A stretch of 64,000 nt of DNA from Chloroflexota bacterium (lineage in GTDB: Bacteria > Chloroflexota > Chloroflexia > Chloroheliales > Chloroheliaceae), in contig JAQBPB010000079.1 of the NCBI GenBank assembly GCA_028287745.1, forward strand, positions 24,681 through 88,680. Direction: 5' to 3'. Both the position numbers and the translations under genes were made by a program. The notes under the pieces were generated by a model that was not told where the DNA came from, did no database searches, and saw only the letters and a list, made by a program, of their open reading frames with translations. Numbering within the stretch: the stretch's first letter is position 1; every line of letters begins with the position of its first letter. Positions 52,724 through 60,877 of the stretch are shown here, piece by piece.

Positions 52724-54922
52724 ATGCAGGTTCAAGAAATAATGAAATTGCGCGTAGTGGAAGCCGCTCCACGCGATGCCGGGCGGACCGTCATCCGGCT
52801 TGATCCGGCCGACCTACAGGCGCTTGGCGCTAATGTGGGCGACATTATCGAGCTTAAAGGCCCCAGCGGTGTAACTGCCGCCAAAGCTTTACCTTCCTAC
52901 CTGGAGGACCGGGGAAAACACCAGGTCCAGATGGACGGGTTGTTGCGGGCCAATTGCGGTGCTTCATTGGAAAGTGATGTTGCCGTCCGGCTGCTCCCGA
53001 CCATCCAGGCCCGTAACCTGACTATTTCACCCCTGGGCAGCGGGGCCAACTGGCAGCAGTTCAGCCTCAGTCGCCACTCGCTTTATTTCAAACGCCTCTT
53101 TGAAGGTCTGGTGGTACAGGACGGTAATGTGGTCCGCGTTAATTTGCTCGGCACCGGCTTTCAGGAATTCCTGGTTGAAGAAATCATCCCGGCCGGGCAG
53201 GCGGTAGTGGTCGGCCCGGTCACGACTGTCCGGTTGAAGGACAACCGCTCCGACCCGGCTAAAATGCGGACCCGCCGCAGCAATACCGGCCTGACCTATG
53301 AGGATATTGGCGGTCTTTCCAGGGAATTAAGCCGTATCCGGGAAATGATTGAGCTGCCTTTATCCCACCCGGAAATCTTTGAACGTTTAGGGATAGACCC
53401 CCCTAAAGGCGTCCTGCTGTATGGCCCGCCGGGAACCGGCAAGACCATGATTGCGCGGGCGGTTGCCGGGGAAGCCAACGCTCACTTTATCAGCGTGAAC
53501 GGGCCGGAAATTGCCCACAGCCTCTACGGGCAGAGCGAAGCCCACCTGCGCAAGATTTTCCAGGAGGCCCAGAACCGGGCACCCAGTATTATCTTCCTGG
53601 ACGAAATTGATGCTATCGCCCCCAAGCGCAGCGAGTCTTTCCACGAGATTGACCGCCGCATTGTGGCGCAATTGCTGGCTTTGATGGACGGCTTGCAGCC
53701 GCGCGGCCGGGTGGTCGTTATTGGAGCCACCAACTTGCAGGACAGCCTGGACCAGGCTCTGCGCCGTCCGGGCCGGTTTGACCGGGAAATCAGTATCAAG
53801 GTGCCGGACCGCAACGGCCGCCGCGAAATCCTGGATATTTACACTCGCGGTATGCCACTGGCCCACGATTTCGACCTGGATCACCTGGCCGACATTACGC
53901 ACGGCTTTGTCGGGGCCGACCTGGCCGCCCTCTGCCGGGAAGCCGCCCTGGCCGCCTTGCGCCGCCTTTTCCCGGACTTTGAATTTGTCCAGGGCGCTTT
54001 CTCATTCGACCAGTTGCTTTCGCTGCGGGTTGAAATGGTCGATTTCCAGACCGCCCTTTCGGAAATTGAGCCCAGCGCCTTGCGTGAGGTCTATACCGAA
54101 ATTCCCAATGTGACCTGGGAACAGGTCGGCGGATTGGCCGAAGTGCGAGAAGCCCTGGAAGAAGCCATCGAGTGGCCTCTGAAATATGCCGACTTGCTGA
54201 AACAGGCCGGGGCGAGAGCCTCCAAGGGTATATTGCTCTACGGCCCGCCCGGCACCGGCAAGACCCTGGTAGCCCAGGCGATTGCCAGCCAGAGTTCCAT
54301 CAACTTTATTTCGGTGCGCGGGCCGGAATTACTCTCCAAATGGGTCGGCGAGTCTGAAAAGGCCGTCCGGGAGATTTTCAAAAAGGCCCGGGCTGCCGCG
54401 CCCTGTATCGTTTTCCTGGACGAGCTGGACTCCCTGGCGCCTTTACGCGGCCAGAATTCGGCTGACCCGGTCGGCGAGCGGGTGGTGGCCCAGTTGCTGA
54501 CCGAAATGGATGGGGTGGCGGCTTCCACCGGGGTTGTGCTTATCGGGGCAACCAACCGACCGGATATGCTGGACCCGGCCTTGCTCCGCCCGGGCCGTTT
54601 TGATACCAAAATTGAGCTCGGTCTGCCGGACGAAGCCACGCGGCTCAAAATATTGCAGGTCCACGCGGGCGGCAAGCCGCTGGCCCAACCTGAACTGCTG
54701 CCCGGGCTGGCCGGTGAGATGGAAGGCTGGTCCGGGGCCGATATCGAGGTTTTCTGTAACCGGGCCGCTCTGAATGCCCTGGGCCGCCTGATCCACGCCG
54801 CTAAAGATGGCCCGGTCCCGGTGCTTTCGATTACCGCCCAGGACCTTGATGACGCCCTCGATTTCGTTGAGAGCCAGCGCTTTTTGCAGCAAAGTCCAGG
54901 TTCCCTTGAAACCCAGCAGTAA
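52724..54922 (+). CDS. Cdc48/VCP-like double AAA ATPase
   Basis: Hexameric unfoldase of the Cdc48/p97 family, 732 residues. Residues 1 to about 185 form the Cdc48-type N-domain (LRVVEAAPRDAGRTVIRLD). D1 has Walker A GPPGTGKT near 234, DEID, and RRPGRFDRE as the second-region arginine motif. D2 has Walker A near 506, DELD and LRPGRFD. Both D1 and D2 keep an aromatic pore-loop residue (SLYGQSE and KWVGESE). All parts look intact. It shares a transcript with the Hsp20-like gene and ends in a terminator. Such proteins are usual in archaea and scattered in bacteria; the substrate is unknown. Confidence 0.93.
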   Translation: MQVQEIMKLRVVEAAPRDAGRTVIRLDPADLQALGANVGDIIELKGPSGVTAAKALPSYLEDRGKHQVQMDGLLRANCGASLESDVAVRLLPTIQARNLTISPLGSGANWQQFSLSRHSLYFKRLFEGLVVQDGNVVRVNLLGTGFQEFLVEEIIPAGQAVVVGPVTTVRLKDNRSDPAKMRTRRSNTGLTYEDIGGLSRELSRIREMIELPLSHPEIFERLGIDPPKGVLLYGPPGTGKTMIARAVAGEANAHFISVNGPEIAHSLYGQSEAHLRKIFQEAQNRAPSIIFLDEIDAIAPKRSESFHEIDRRIVAQLLALMDGLQPRGRVVVIGATNLQDSLDQALRRPGRFDREISIKVPDRNGRREILDIYTRGMPLAHDFDLDHLADITHGFVGADLAALCREAALAALRRLFPDFEFVQGAFSFDQLLSLRVEMVDFQTALSEIEPSALREVYTEIPNVTWEQVGGLAEVREALEEAIEWPLKYADLLKQAGARASKGILLYGPPGTGKTLVAQAIASQSSINFISVRGPELLSKWVGESEKAVREIFKKARAAAPCIVFLDELDSLAPLRGQNSADPVGERVVAQLLTEMDGVAASTGVVLIGATNRPDMLDPALLRPGRFDTKIELGLPDEATRLKILQVHAGGKPLAQPELLPGLAGEMEGWSGADIEVFCNRAALNALGRLIHAAKDGPVPVLSITAQDLDDALDFVESQRFLQQSPGSLETQQ

Positions 54923-54925
54923 CTT

Positions 54926-54957
54926 GAAAAAGCCCGGAACGTCTCCGGGCTTTTTTT
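54926..54957 (+). terminator. Terminator after the Cdc48-like gene
   Basis: AGCCCGGA and TCCGGGCT with seven Ts directly after the stop. Confidence 0.92.
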
Positions 54958-55082
54958 ATGGAATTTGGTCCTGCATTTTAATTTACAAAATTCTCTGCTT
55001 GTCTGTATACGGCTTTTAGCCTATAAGCTAAGTCTAAAATAATTATAGGTTTAATTTATCCGGCTTTAAGGGACTTAAAATT

Positions 55083-55111
55083 CTGACGAATTAACTCAAT
55101 TACGGTATAAT
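55083..55111 (+). promoter_or_regulatory. Probable thrB promoter
   Basis: CTGACG (55083-55088), 17-base spacer, perfect TATAAT (55106-55111), about 50 bases before the ATG. Confidence 0.65.
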
Positions 55112-55163
55112 AAGGCCAGCCGAGAATGGGCGGCTTAATTTACATAATGAAAACCTGGAAAAA

Positions 55164-56204
55164 ATGCGAATACGAGTAAAAGTCCCGGCCAGTTCGGCCA
55201 ACCTAGGATGTGGTTTCGACGCTTTTGGGCTTGCGCTGGCCCTCTACACCGATTTTATTTTTGACGCGGAAGCGCCTGACGCGGCTTCAATGCCCCTGGT
55301 GGTACGCGGAGAAGGTGCCGAGCGGTTGATGGAAGAAAAATGCAGCCTGGTCTATGACGCAATCAAAGTTTACCAGCGGGCCACCGGCTACCGGGTCCCG
55401 GCATTCAAACTGGAAATGGAAAGCCGCATACCTTTAAGTCGCGGATTGGGCAGCAGCGCCACCGCGATTATTGGCGGCCTGGTCGGGGCCGATGCTCTCT
55501 GCCGCCGGGCTTACGGCGGTTCAAACTTCCCGAACCGCGAACAACTTGTACGCCTGGCGACCGAGATCGAAGGACACCCAGACAATGTTGCCGCCACTTT
55601 GTTGGGCGGCCTGACGCTGGCGGTATCCGCTCCGGCGGCGGCCCCATCTTTCTTTACCGCTTCGTCCCAGCCTTCGGCGGGCGATAACCCGGCGGTCGAA
55701 GGAATGCGCAACCTGGATGGCGGGCCAGCCTGGCGTAACCCGGTTATCGTCAGTTTGCCAATTCCAAATGACCTGACGACAGTGGTCTTTATCCCAAATT
55801 TTGAAATGTCAACCAAGGCGGCCCGGTCTGTGCTGCCGGAAACTATCAGTCTGCAGGACGCGGCGCATAATTCTTCGCGGACGGCCCTTTTTGTGGCGGC
55901 TTTTGCCGCGCCGAACGGCCGCCTCGAATGGCTGGCCGAGGCTATGAACGACCGGCTGCACCAGCCCTACCGCAGCCAGATATTCCCGCAACTGCCCGCT
56001 TTGATTGACGCGGCGCAGCAAGCGGGGGCTTTCGGGGCGGCCCTGAGCGGGGCCGGTTCGACGGTGCTGGCCTTTACCTGCCGCGAGAAGGCCGGAGTGG
56101 TCCGGGATGCTTTCTTCAAGGTTGCGGGTGAGAGCGGCTTGCACGGCCGGGCCGAGCAGTTGGAAATCGCGCCGGGCGGCCCTTCGGTCGGTTATGAAAT
56201 TTAA
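55164..56204 (+). CDS. thrB: Homoserine kinase
   Basis: GHMP-family kinase that phosphorylates homoserine on the way to threonine. The start VPASSANLGCGFDAFG is the family N-terminal signature. The ATP loop is PLSRGLGSSATAIIGG, then EGHPDNVAATLLGGL, and GAALSGAGSTVLAF near the C-terminus is the third GHMP motif. 346 residues, slightly longer than usual (about 300-320). The start SD is weak. A 7-bp hairpin (GGGATGC/GCATCCC) follows the stop but lacks a T-run. metX, for the competing branch, is elsewhere in the window. Confidence 0.94.
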   Translation: MRIRVKVPASSANLGCGFDAFGLALALYTDFIFDAEAPDAASMPLVVRGEGAERLMEEKCSLVYDAIKVYQRATGYRVPAFKLEMESRIPLSRGLGSSATAIIGGLVGADALCRRAYGGSNFPNREQLVRLATEIEGHPDNVAATLLGGLTLAVSAPAAAPSFFTASSQPSAGDNPAVEGMRNLDGGPAWRNPVIVSLPIPNDLTTVVFIPNFEMSTKAARSVLPETISLQDAAHNSSRTALFVAAFAAPNGRLEWLAEAMNDRLHQPYRSQIFPQLPALIDAAQQAGAFGAALSGAGSTVLAFTCREKAGVVRDAFFKVAGESGLHGRAEQLEIAPGGPSVGYEI

Positions 56205-56332
56205 GCTGCCTGTCTAGACTTAAAAGTGCGGGGATGCGCCACGCAAGCATCCCTGCCAGAATTCTTTAATAATCCCCGTTTTAAATATTTTAAAATAGCC
56301 TGCAAATTCAGCTAAATAAGGAGGCCGTGAAA

Positions 56333-56812
56333 TTGAGCGAAGTCGCCGATAGACACTGGATGGAACGGGCGATTAACCTGGCTAAATTGGCCCTGGTCGC
56401 CGGGCAGCATCCCTTCGGGGCGGTGGTGGCCTGGCCGGGTGGGAGCCTGGTGGCGGAAGGCTATAACCTGGTGGAACGCGACCACGATGGCAGCGCTCAC
56501 GGCGAGGTAGTGGCAATCCGCGAAGCCGGGCGGGTCCTGGGCCGCGAGATGTTGAGCGGCTGCACCCTTTACACCACCTGCGAGCCTTGCCTGATGTGCG
56601 GCAGCCTGATTATTCGCTGCGGTATCGGGCGGGTGGTCTATGGGGCGCGGTCGTCGGATTTGTACGATTACCAACCCACGCTGGGCCATAAAGTCGAAGA
56701 GGTGGTAGCCTGGGCGAACGAGCAAGCCGGGCGCGAGGTTATTACCGTGACGGCCGATTTTATGCGCGAGGAATGCCTGGAGTTGTACCGCAACTGGCCG
56801 GTGATTCGTTAG
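56333..56812 (+). CDS. Cytidine/deoxycytidylate deaminase-family zinc enzyme
   Basis: Nucleoside or base deaminase. The zinc site is complete: HGEVVAIRE with the catalytic Glu, then TLYTTCEPCLMCG. IRCGIGRVVYGARSSD follows, as in tRNA adenosine and guanine deaminases. 159 residues. TadA proteins usually have HAE, so the HGE here points to a divergent member, perhaps guanine or another base deaminase. The GTG at 56327 lies two bases from AAGGAGG. The TTG at 56333, eight bases away, is the better start. Confidence 0.85.
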   Translation: MSEVADRHWMERAINLAKLALVAGQHPFGAVVAWPGGSLVAEGYNLVERDHDGSAHGEVVAIREAGRVLGREMLSGCTLYTTCEPCLMCGSLIIRCGIGRVVYGARSSDLYDYQPTLGHKVEEVVAWANEQAGREVITVTADFMREECLELYRNWPVIR

Positions 56813-56890
56813 TTGTCCCTTTTCCCTTTTTTCTAACGCTTTTGAGTAATTTGTCTCTGACCAGTTTTTATCCCAAACGTTCTGATTTAA

Positions 56891-57114
56891 CCTGTCATTC
56901 CGAGCATAGTCGAGGTTTTGCCGCTCCGGTGGCGACTTATTTTACCAGGGGACTTCTTTAAGTTCCGTCCTGGATAGCCGGAGAGCAAGGCAGGTTTTTG
57001 TTTTTGCGTAAAGGCCACCGGTACTCGCAGGCGGATGCTCAGGATCCCCCGGCCGGCTATTCCACCTGGAACAGTTTTGGTTGGTGAAGCCTCCACGGGA
57101 TGACAGTGTTCGAG
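56891..57114 (+). repeat. Dispersed CTGTCATTCCGAGC repeat, copy 2, possible MITE-like unit
   Basis: Starts CCTGTCATTCCGAGCATAG, then CGAGG, then CCGGTGGC. It ends near 57104 with GGGATGACAG, an inverted match to the opening CTGTCAT. That gives a unit of about 220 bp with short terminal inverted repeats. No duplicated target was identified. Confidence 0.5.
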
Positions 57115-57161
57115 GGTTGGTGCTTGTTAGGTTGGATATCAGGAGGCTGGCCGGTTCTTAG

Positions 57162-57330
57162 CCTGTCATTCCGAGCGTAGCTGAGGAATCCGGGTAGCCC
57201 CTGGGTGCTATTGGCGAATGTAACCCAAACTGAGTTGGGTTCAAGGCAGGGTGGTATCCGGACTAATTCCCGCCTTTTTGGTAACCCTGGGTGCGTTCAC
57301 TGAGGTTCAGGATGACATTGCTGGAGGGCC
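57162..57330 (+). repeat. Dispersed CTGTCATTCCGAGC repeat, copy 3
   Basis: Starts CCTGTCATTCCGAGCGTAG, then GAGGAATCCG. An inverted GGATGACA near 57310-57317 may be its other end. It is close to copy 1 in sequence at the start. Confidence 0.5.
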
Positions 57331-57582
57331 GCCGATTTTAGTTGAGCAAAGGTATGCCAAATCCTGGTTTACGGAGTACTCAGGAGGACAGGGCCGGGTG
57401 GTTACCCTTCAGGGCAGGTTGACCGGGCAATAGGGAAGGCTTTTTTGGCGGTTTAGTAGTTGGCAGCAGGAAATTTTCCAATTTTGGGATAATGTTATCG
57501 ACCGGTAGTTTGTGAACAAGGTTGAATAAGGGGAATATTCATATAAAAGGCTATCTGTAACGAGGTATCTGTAACGGGCTAC

Positions 57583-57660
57583 CTGGCTGAATGATGAGTG
57601 TTATTAATTCAGGCGGGTAAGCTGGCTGAATAATGGGTATATTCTTTCAGGACGGTAAAT
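57583..57660 (+). repeat. Imperfect tandem repeat upstream of the CE15-like gene
   Basis: CTGGCTGAATGATG (57583) and CTGGCTGAATAATG (57622) begin two related stretches, 39 bases apart, each ending in TTCAGG(C/A). TATCTGTAACG also occurs twice just before. It may be an operator region for the gene at 57679. Confidence 0.4.
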
Positions 57661-57678
57661 TCTTGAGGAGTGTTAAAA

Positions 57679-58917
57679 ATGAACGATACAACGGATTCGC
57701 TGGAGGTTTTGCAGCGGGCGGTTAATTATGATGAGGGTAAAGTCCCGGTTTATACGCTGCCTGACCCGCTGAGGCTGGAGGACGGACAGAAGGTTAGCAG
57801 CCCGGAAATGTGGTGGGGAAAGCGCCGCCCTGAAATACTGGGGGTGTTTGAAGAACTGGTCTACGGGCGCACCCCGGCCGGTACGGTGCCGGTCCGGGCG
57901 GAAATTCTGCGGGTAAATCCGGAAGCGCTGGGCGGTAAGGCGACCAGTACGGAGGTCAGGCTGTGCTTTAGCGACCAGGACGACCCGAATATGGTGCTGA
58001 TGATTATTTTACCCAATAACCAACCTGAACCGGTGCCGCTGTTTCTGGGGTTGAACTTTTTTGGGAACCAGTCGGTGATTGCCGACCCGGGAATTTTGCT
58101 TTCCGAACAGTGGATGCGCGATAAGCCGGAAATGGGCGTGACCGGGAACCGGGCAACGGAGGCTTCCCGGGGTAAGGAGGCGGAACGCTGGCAGGTTGAA
58201 CTTATTATAGGGCGGGGTTATGGGCTGGCGACGGCCTATTACGGCGACCTGGACCCGGATTTTGACGATGGATTTCAGAACGGGGTGCAGCCGTTATTTT
58301 ACGAGCAGGACCAGCAAAGACCAGCGGGCAATGAGTGGGGCTCGATTGGGGCGTGGGCCTGGGGCCTGAGCAGGGCTTATGACTACCTGGCAAGCTTGCC
58401 GGGGGTGGACGCGCAGGCGGTGGCGGTGATGGGGCATTCGCGGCTGGGAAAGGCGGCGTTGTGGGCGGGGGCGCAGGACCAGCGCTTTAAGATGGTGATT
58501 TCGAATAATTCAGGGTGCGGTGGGGCCGCGATAAGCCGCCGGAAGGTGGGCGAGACTTTCACTTTTATCAATAAGGCTTTCCCGCACTGGTTCTGCGAGA
58601 ATTTCCACGAGTATTCAGGCCGGGAAGAGGATTTGCCGGTGGACCAGCACGAGTTGATAGCCCTGGTTGCTCCCCGGGCGGTGTATATTGCCAGCGCCAG
58701 CGAGGATTTGTGGGCCGACCCGAAAGGAGAATTACTGGCGGGTGAGAAGGCCGAGCCGGTGTATGCCTTGCTGGGTTATCCGGGGTTGGCGAAGGCGGGC
58801 GAGCCGGAAAGCAGCCGGGAGGCCCGGATTGGTTACCATATCCGGGAAGGTGGGCATGATGTTACCCGTTTCGATTGGGAACATTACCTGGACTTCGCGG
58901 ACAAGCACTTGCGGTAA
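57679..58917 (+). CDS. Glucuronoyl esterase-like (CE15-type) alpha/beta hydrolase
   Basis: Serine esterase resembling bacterial glucuronoyl methylesterases (CE15), which cut ester links between lignin and glucuronoxylan. The nucleophile elbow is GHSRLGKAALW (Ser about 253), followed by NNSGCGGAAISRR and PHWFCENFHEY. The catalytic His is in EGGHDVT (about 392). 412 residues from the ATG at 57679, which follows GAGGAG by eight bases; GTG at 57670 is not needed. There is no signal peptide, unusual if the target is plant biomass, so intracellular glucuronoyl ester processing is possible. Confidence 0.8.
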   Translation: MNDTTDSLEVLQRAVNYDEGKVPVYTLPDPLRLEDGQKVSSPEMWWGKRRPEILGVFEELVYGRTPAGTVPVRAEILRVNPEALGGKATSTEVRLCFSDQDDPNMVLMIILPNNQPEPVPLFLGLNFFGNQSVIADPGILLSEQWMRDKPEMGVTGNRATEASRGKEAERWQVELIIGRGYGLATAYYGDLDPDFDDGFQNGVQPLFYEQDQQRPAGNEWGSIGAWAWGLSRAYDYLASLPGVDAQAVAVMGHSRLGKAALWAGAQDQRFKMVISNNSGCGGAAISRRKVGETFTFINKAFPHWFCENFHEYSGREEDLPVDQHELIALVAPRAVYIASASEDLWADPKGELLAGEKAEPVYALLGYPGLAKAGEPESSREARIGYHIREGGHDVTRFDWEHYLDFADKHLR

Positions 58918-58974
58918 TTTTAGGGCCTGGGCCGCGACCCGCAAACGCCATGATGTTAGACAAAGGAGAAGTTT

Positions 58975-59787
58975 ATGTCGCAGGAATTTAGCCATTTGCT
59001 GGTGGAAACGACTCCGCAGGGGGTGCGTTCGATAACTTTGAACCGGCCCGAGAAGCTTAACGCGATCAACGACCGGCTTTCCAACGAGCTTCCGGCGGCT
59101 ATCGAGCAGGCGTCGCACGATGACGGGGTAAGGGTACTTGTAGTGACGGGGGCGGGCCGGGGATTTTGCGCGGGACTCGACCTGGACCCGGCGGTTATGG
59201 CGGAACACCTGGCGGCGGTTAACCGGGGCCGGGCGGAACGGCTGGACGACCTGGGCTGGGTGGGGCGGATGGCGCTGGCACTGGTCAATTGCGATAAGCC
59301 GGTAATTGCGGCGCTAAACGGCCCGGCAGCCGGGGCGGGCCTGGGGCTGGCGCTGGGGGCAGATATCCGGCTGATGAGCAGCAAGGCGGTGGTTACGACC
59401 GGGTATATCCGGCGCGGCCTGGCTCCTGACGCAGGAGTGAGTTATTTCTTGCCCCGGTTGGTTGGACTTTCAAGAGCGACGGAACTTATTCTGACGGCTC
59501 GGGACGTTAACGCGGAGGAAGCGGAGCGTATCGGGTTGGTATCAAAAATCATTCCGGTGGAGAATTTTGGGGCGGCGGTAGCGGAATACGCGGCGCAACT
59601 GGCTTCCGGCCCGCCGGTGGCGCTGACGCTGACTAAACGGCTGCTGACGGCTTCGCTGGACCGCGACCTGCCCACGCAACTCAGGAGCGAGTACGCGGCG
59701 ATTTTGAAGTGCTTCCAGACGGCAGACCTAGCCGAGGCTATGCGGGCGTTTATGGAAAAGCGGAAGCCGGAGTTTAAGGGGGAGTAG
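58975..59787 (+). CDS. Enoyl-CoA hydratase/isomerase family protein (PaaG-like)
   Basis: Crotonase-fold enzyme acting on CoA thioesters. The oxyanion-hole parts are visible as GAGRGFCAGLDLD and GPAAGAGLGLALGADIR. At the active site the sequence reads RRGLAPDAGVSYFLPR, with Asp where classical hydratases carry Glu. That pattern is typical of PaaG-type isomerases rather than the canonical two-Glu hydratase. 270 residues. AAAGGAG precedes the ATG. It lies 57 bases after the esterase gene. The pathway cannot be fixed from context. Confidence 0.86.
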   Translation: MSQEFSHLLVETTPQGVRSITLNRPEKLNAINDRLSNELPAAIEQASHDDGVRVLVVTGAGRGFCAGLDLDPAVMAEHLAAVNRGRAERLDDLGWVGRMALALVNCDKPVIAALNGPAAGAGLGLALGADIRLMSSKAVVTTGYIRRGLAPDAGVSYFLPRLVGLSRATELILTARDVNAEEAERIGLVSKIIPVENFGAAVAEYAAQLASGPPVALTLTKRLLTASLDRDLPTQLRSEYAAILKCFQTADLAEAMRAFMEKRKPEFKGE

Positions 59788-59917
59788 CCAGAGGCCCAAG
59801 GCCAGAGATATGAGGATATAAAAGGGGATTTTAAGGGGTGGGTTTGGTGGGTTGGAGAGGGTTGGGCAGTTCAGATTAAGGGAATTTGAATGACTCTGAA
59901 AGTCAGGAGGTAATTCG

Positions 59918-60610
59918 ATGACCAGAAGAAAACCAACTTTGCGTTGCGCGCAGCCCGGTTGTGGAGGTTGGGCCAGAAAGGACGGTTCGGGTTTATGCTT
60001 TAACCATAACCCGGAACTGGAGCAAGCCCGGAAAGACCGGAACGCAAAAATTTCGGTAACCAAGTCTCTAGGCCCAGCCGCAATCGTCCGGCAGGTGAAA
60101 AGAGGCTGTGAGGCACCAGGCTGCCGGGGTTGGGGTATGCGAGATAACTCGGGGTTGTGTTTCTGGCATAATCCGGCCACCCAGGCAGGGCGCGAAGACC
60201 TGTTAGCCAGGCGGGCGTTTATTATGCAAAATATGGTTCCTCCGCCGGAAAGGGCCTGCCGTAAGGCGGGTTGCGGGCAATGGGATAAAAACGATGGGTC
60301 GGGTTTTTGCTTTCAACACAATCCGGTGAATGCGGAGTATTTACGAAACCAATTGAAAGGGAACAAATTAAACCTGGGACGCCACTTGCCCTGGCTGGGT
60401 CTGGAAAATATTGATGAAGCACGGGGTCTAATTTTCTATGCGCTGATTAATGATAAACCACTCTTGTTGCTCAGGGCTTTGACTAAAGTCGCCAGTCTTC
60501 ACGCGCGGGGTGAGATGTTCAGTCCACAAAGCTTTGCAGCCCAAATTAAATGGGAAAGTGAGGCGGCGAGTGAACCGGGGGATGGGGAACAGGGGAGGAA
60601 TATTTTTTAG
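59918..60610 (+). CDS. Protein with three C-x4-C-x11-C-x2-H fingers
   Basis: A 230-residue protein with three copies of the same putative zinc finger: Cys10-Cys15-Cys27-His30, Cys64-Cys69-Cys81-His84 and Cys114-Cys119-Cys131-His134. Each has the pattern Gly-x-Trp before a GSG (or NSG) and CFxHNP. Spacing between copies is 54 and 50 residues. The last 90 residues are helical (ARGLIFYALINDKPLLLLRAL) and unrecognised. AGGAGGT precedes the ATG at good spacing. It may bind DNA or RNA. I do not know an established name for the motif. Confidence 0.8.
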   Translation: MTRRKPTLRCAQPGCGGWARKDGSGLCFNHNPELEQARKDRNAKISVTKSLGPAAIVRQVKRGCEAPGCRGWGMRDNSGLCFWHNPATQAGREDLLARRAFIMQNMVPPPERACRKAGCGQWDKNDGSGFCFQHNPVNAEYLRNQLKGNKLNLGRHLPWLGLENIDEARGLIFYALINDKPLLLLRALTKVASLHARGEMFSPQSFAAQIKWESEAASEPGDGEQGRNIF

Positions 60611-60877
60611 TTTTGGTATTCCGGTTGATTGGTGTATTAAGAGGTGGTGGAAGGGTTGAAACAGGGCGGGGTTTGGTAGGTTTTGCTTTACTCCCAAGCG
60701 AGGGGTGGGTTACAAACAAAAAGGTTCAGCCTGGCTGTGGCATTTTAATTGCGTGGGGAAGGTTATGCGCCTGTTTTGGTTAAGTAGGGGCGCCGGTCTG
60801 GCTGCACCGCCGCTCAGGGCGGGAATTTTAAGGACATTGAAAGCCGCAAGGCGGCAAAAAAGAGAAGTAAACCGCAT

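Larger units (their letters stand above)
56813..57678. other. Long repeat-rich intergenic region
   Basis: 860 bases with no convincing gene. It contains two copies of the dispersed CTGTCATTCC repeat (56891 and 57162) and an imperfect 39-base-period tandem (57583-57660) before the esterase gene. A 60-codon open frame at 57251-57433 runs through the repeat and has no SD, so it is not called. Confidence 0.6.

Noticed and set aside
57251..57433. 60-codon frame in the repeat-rich gap
   Set aside because: It runs through the dispersed repeat, has no SD and shows no domain.
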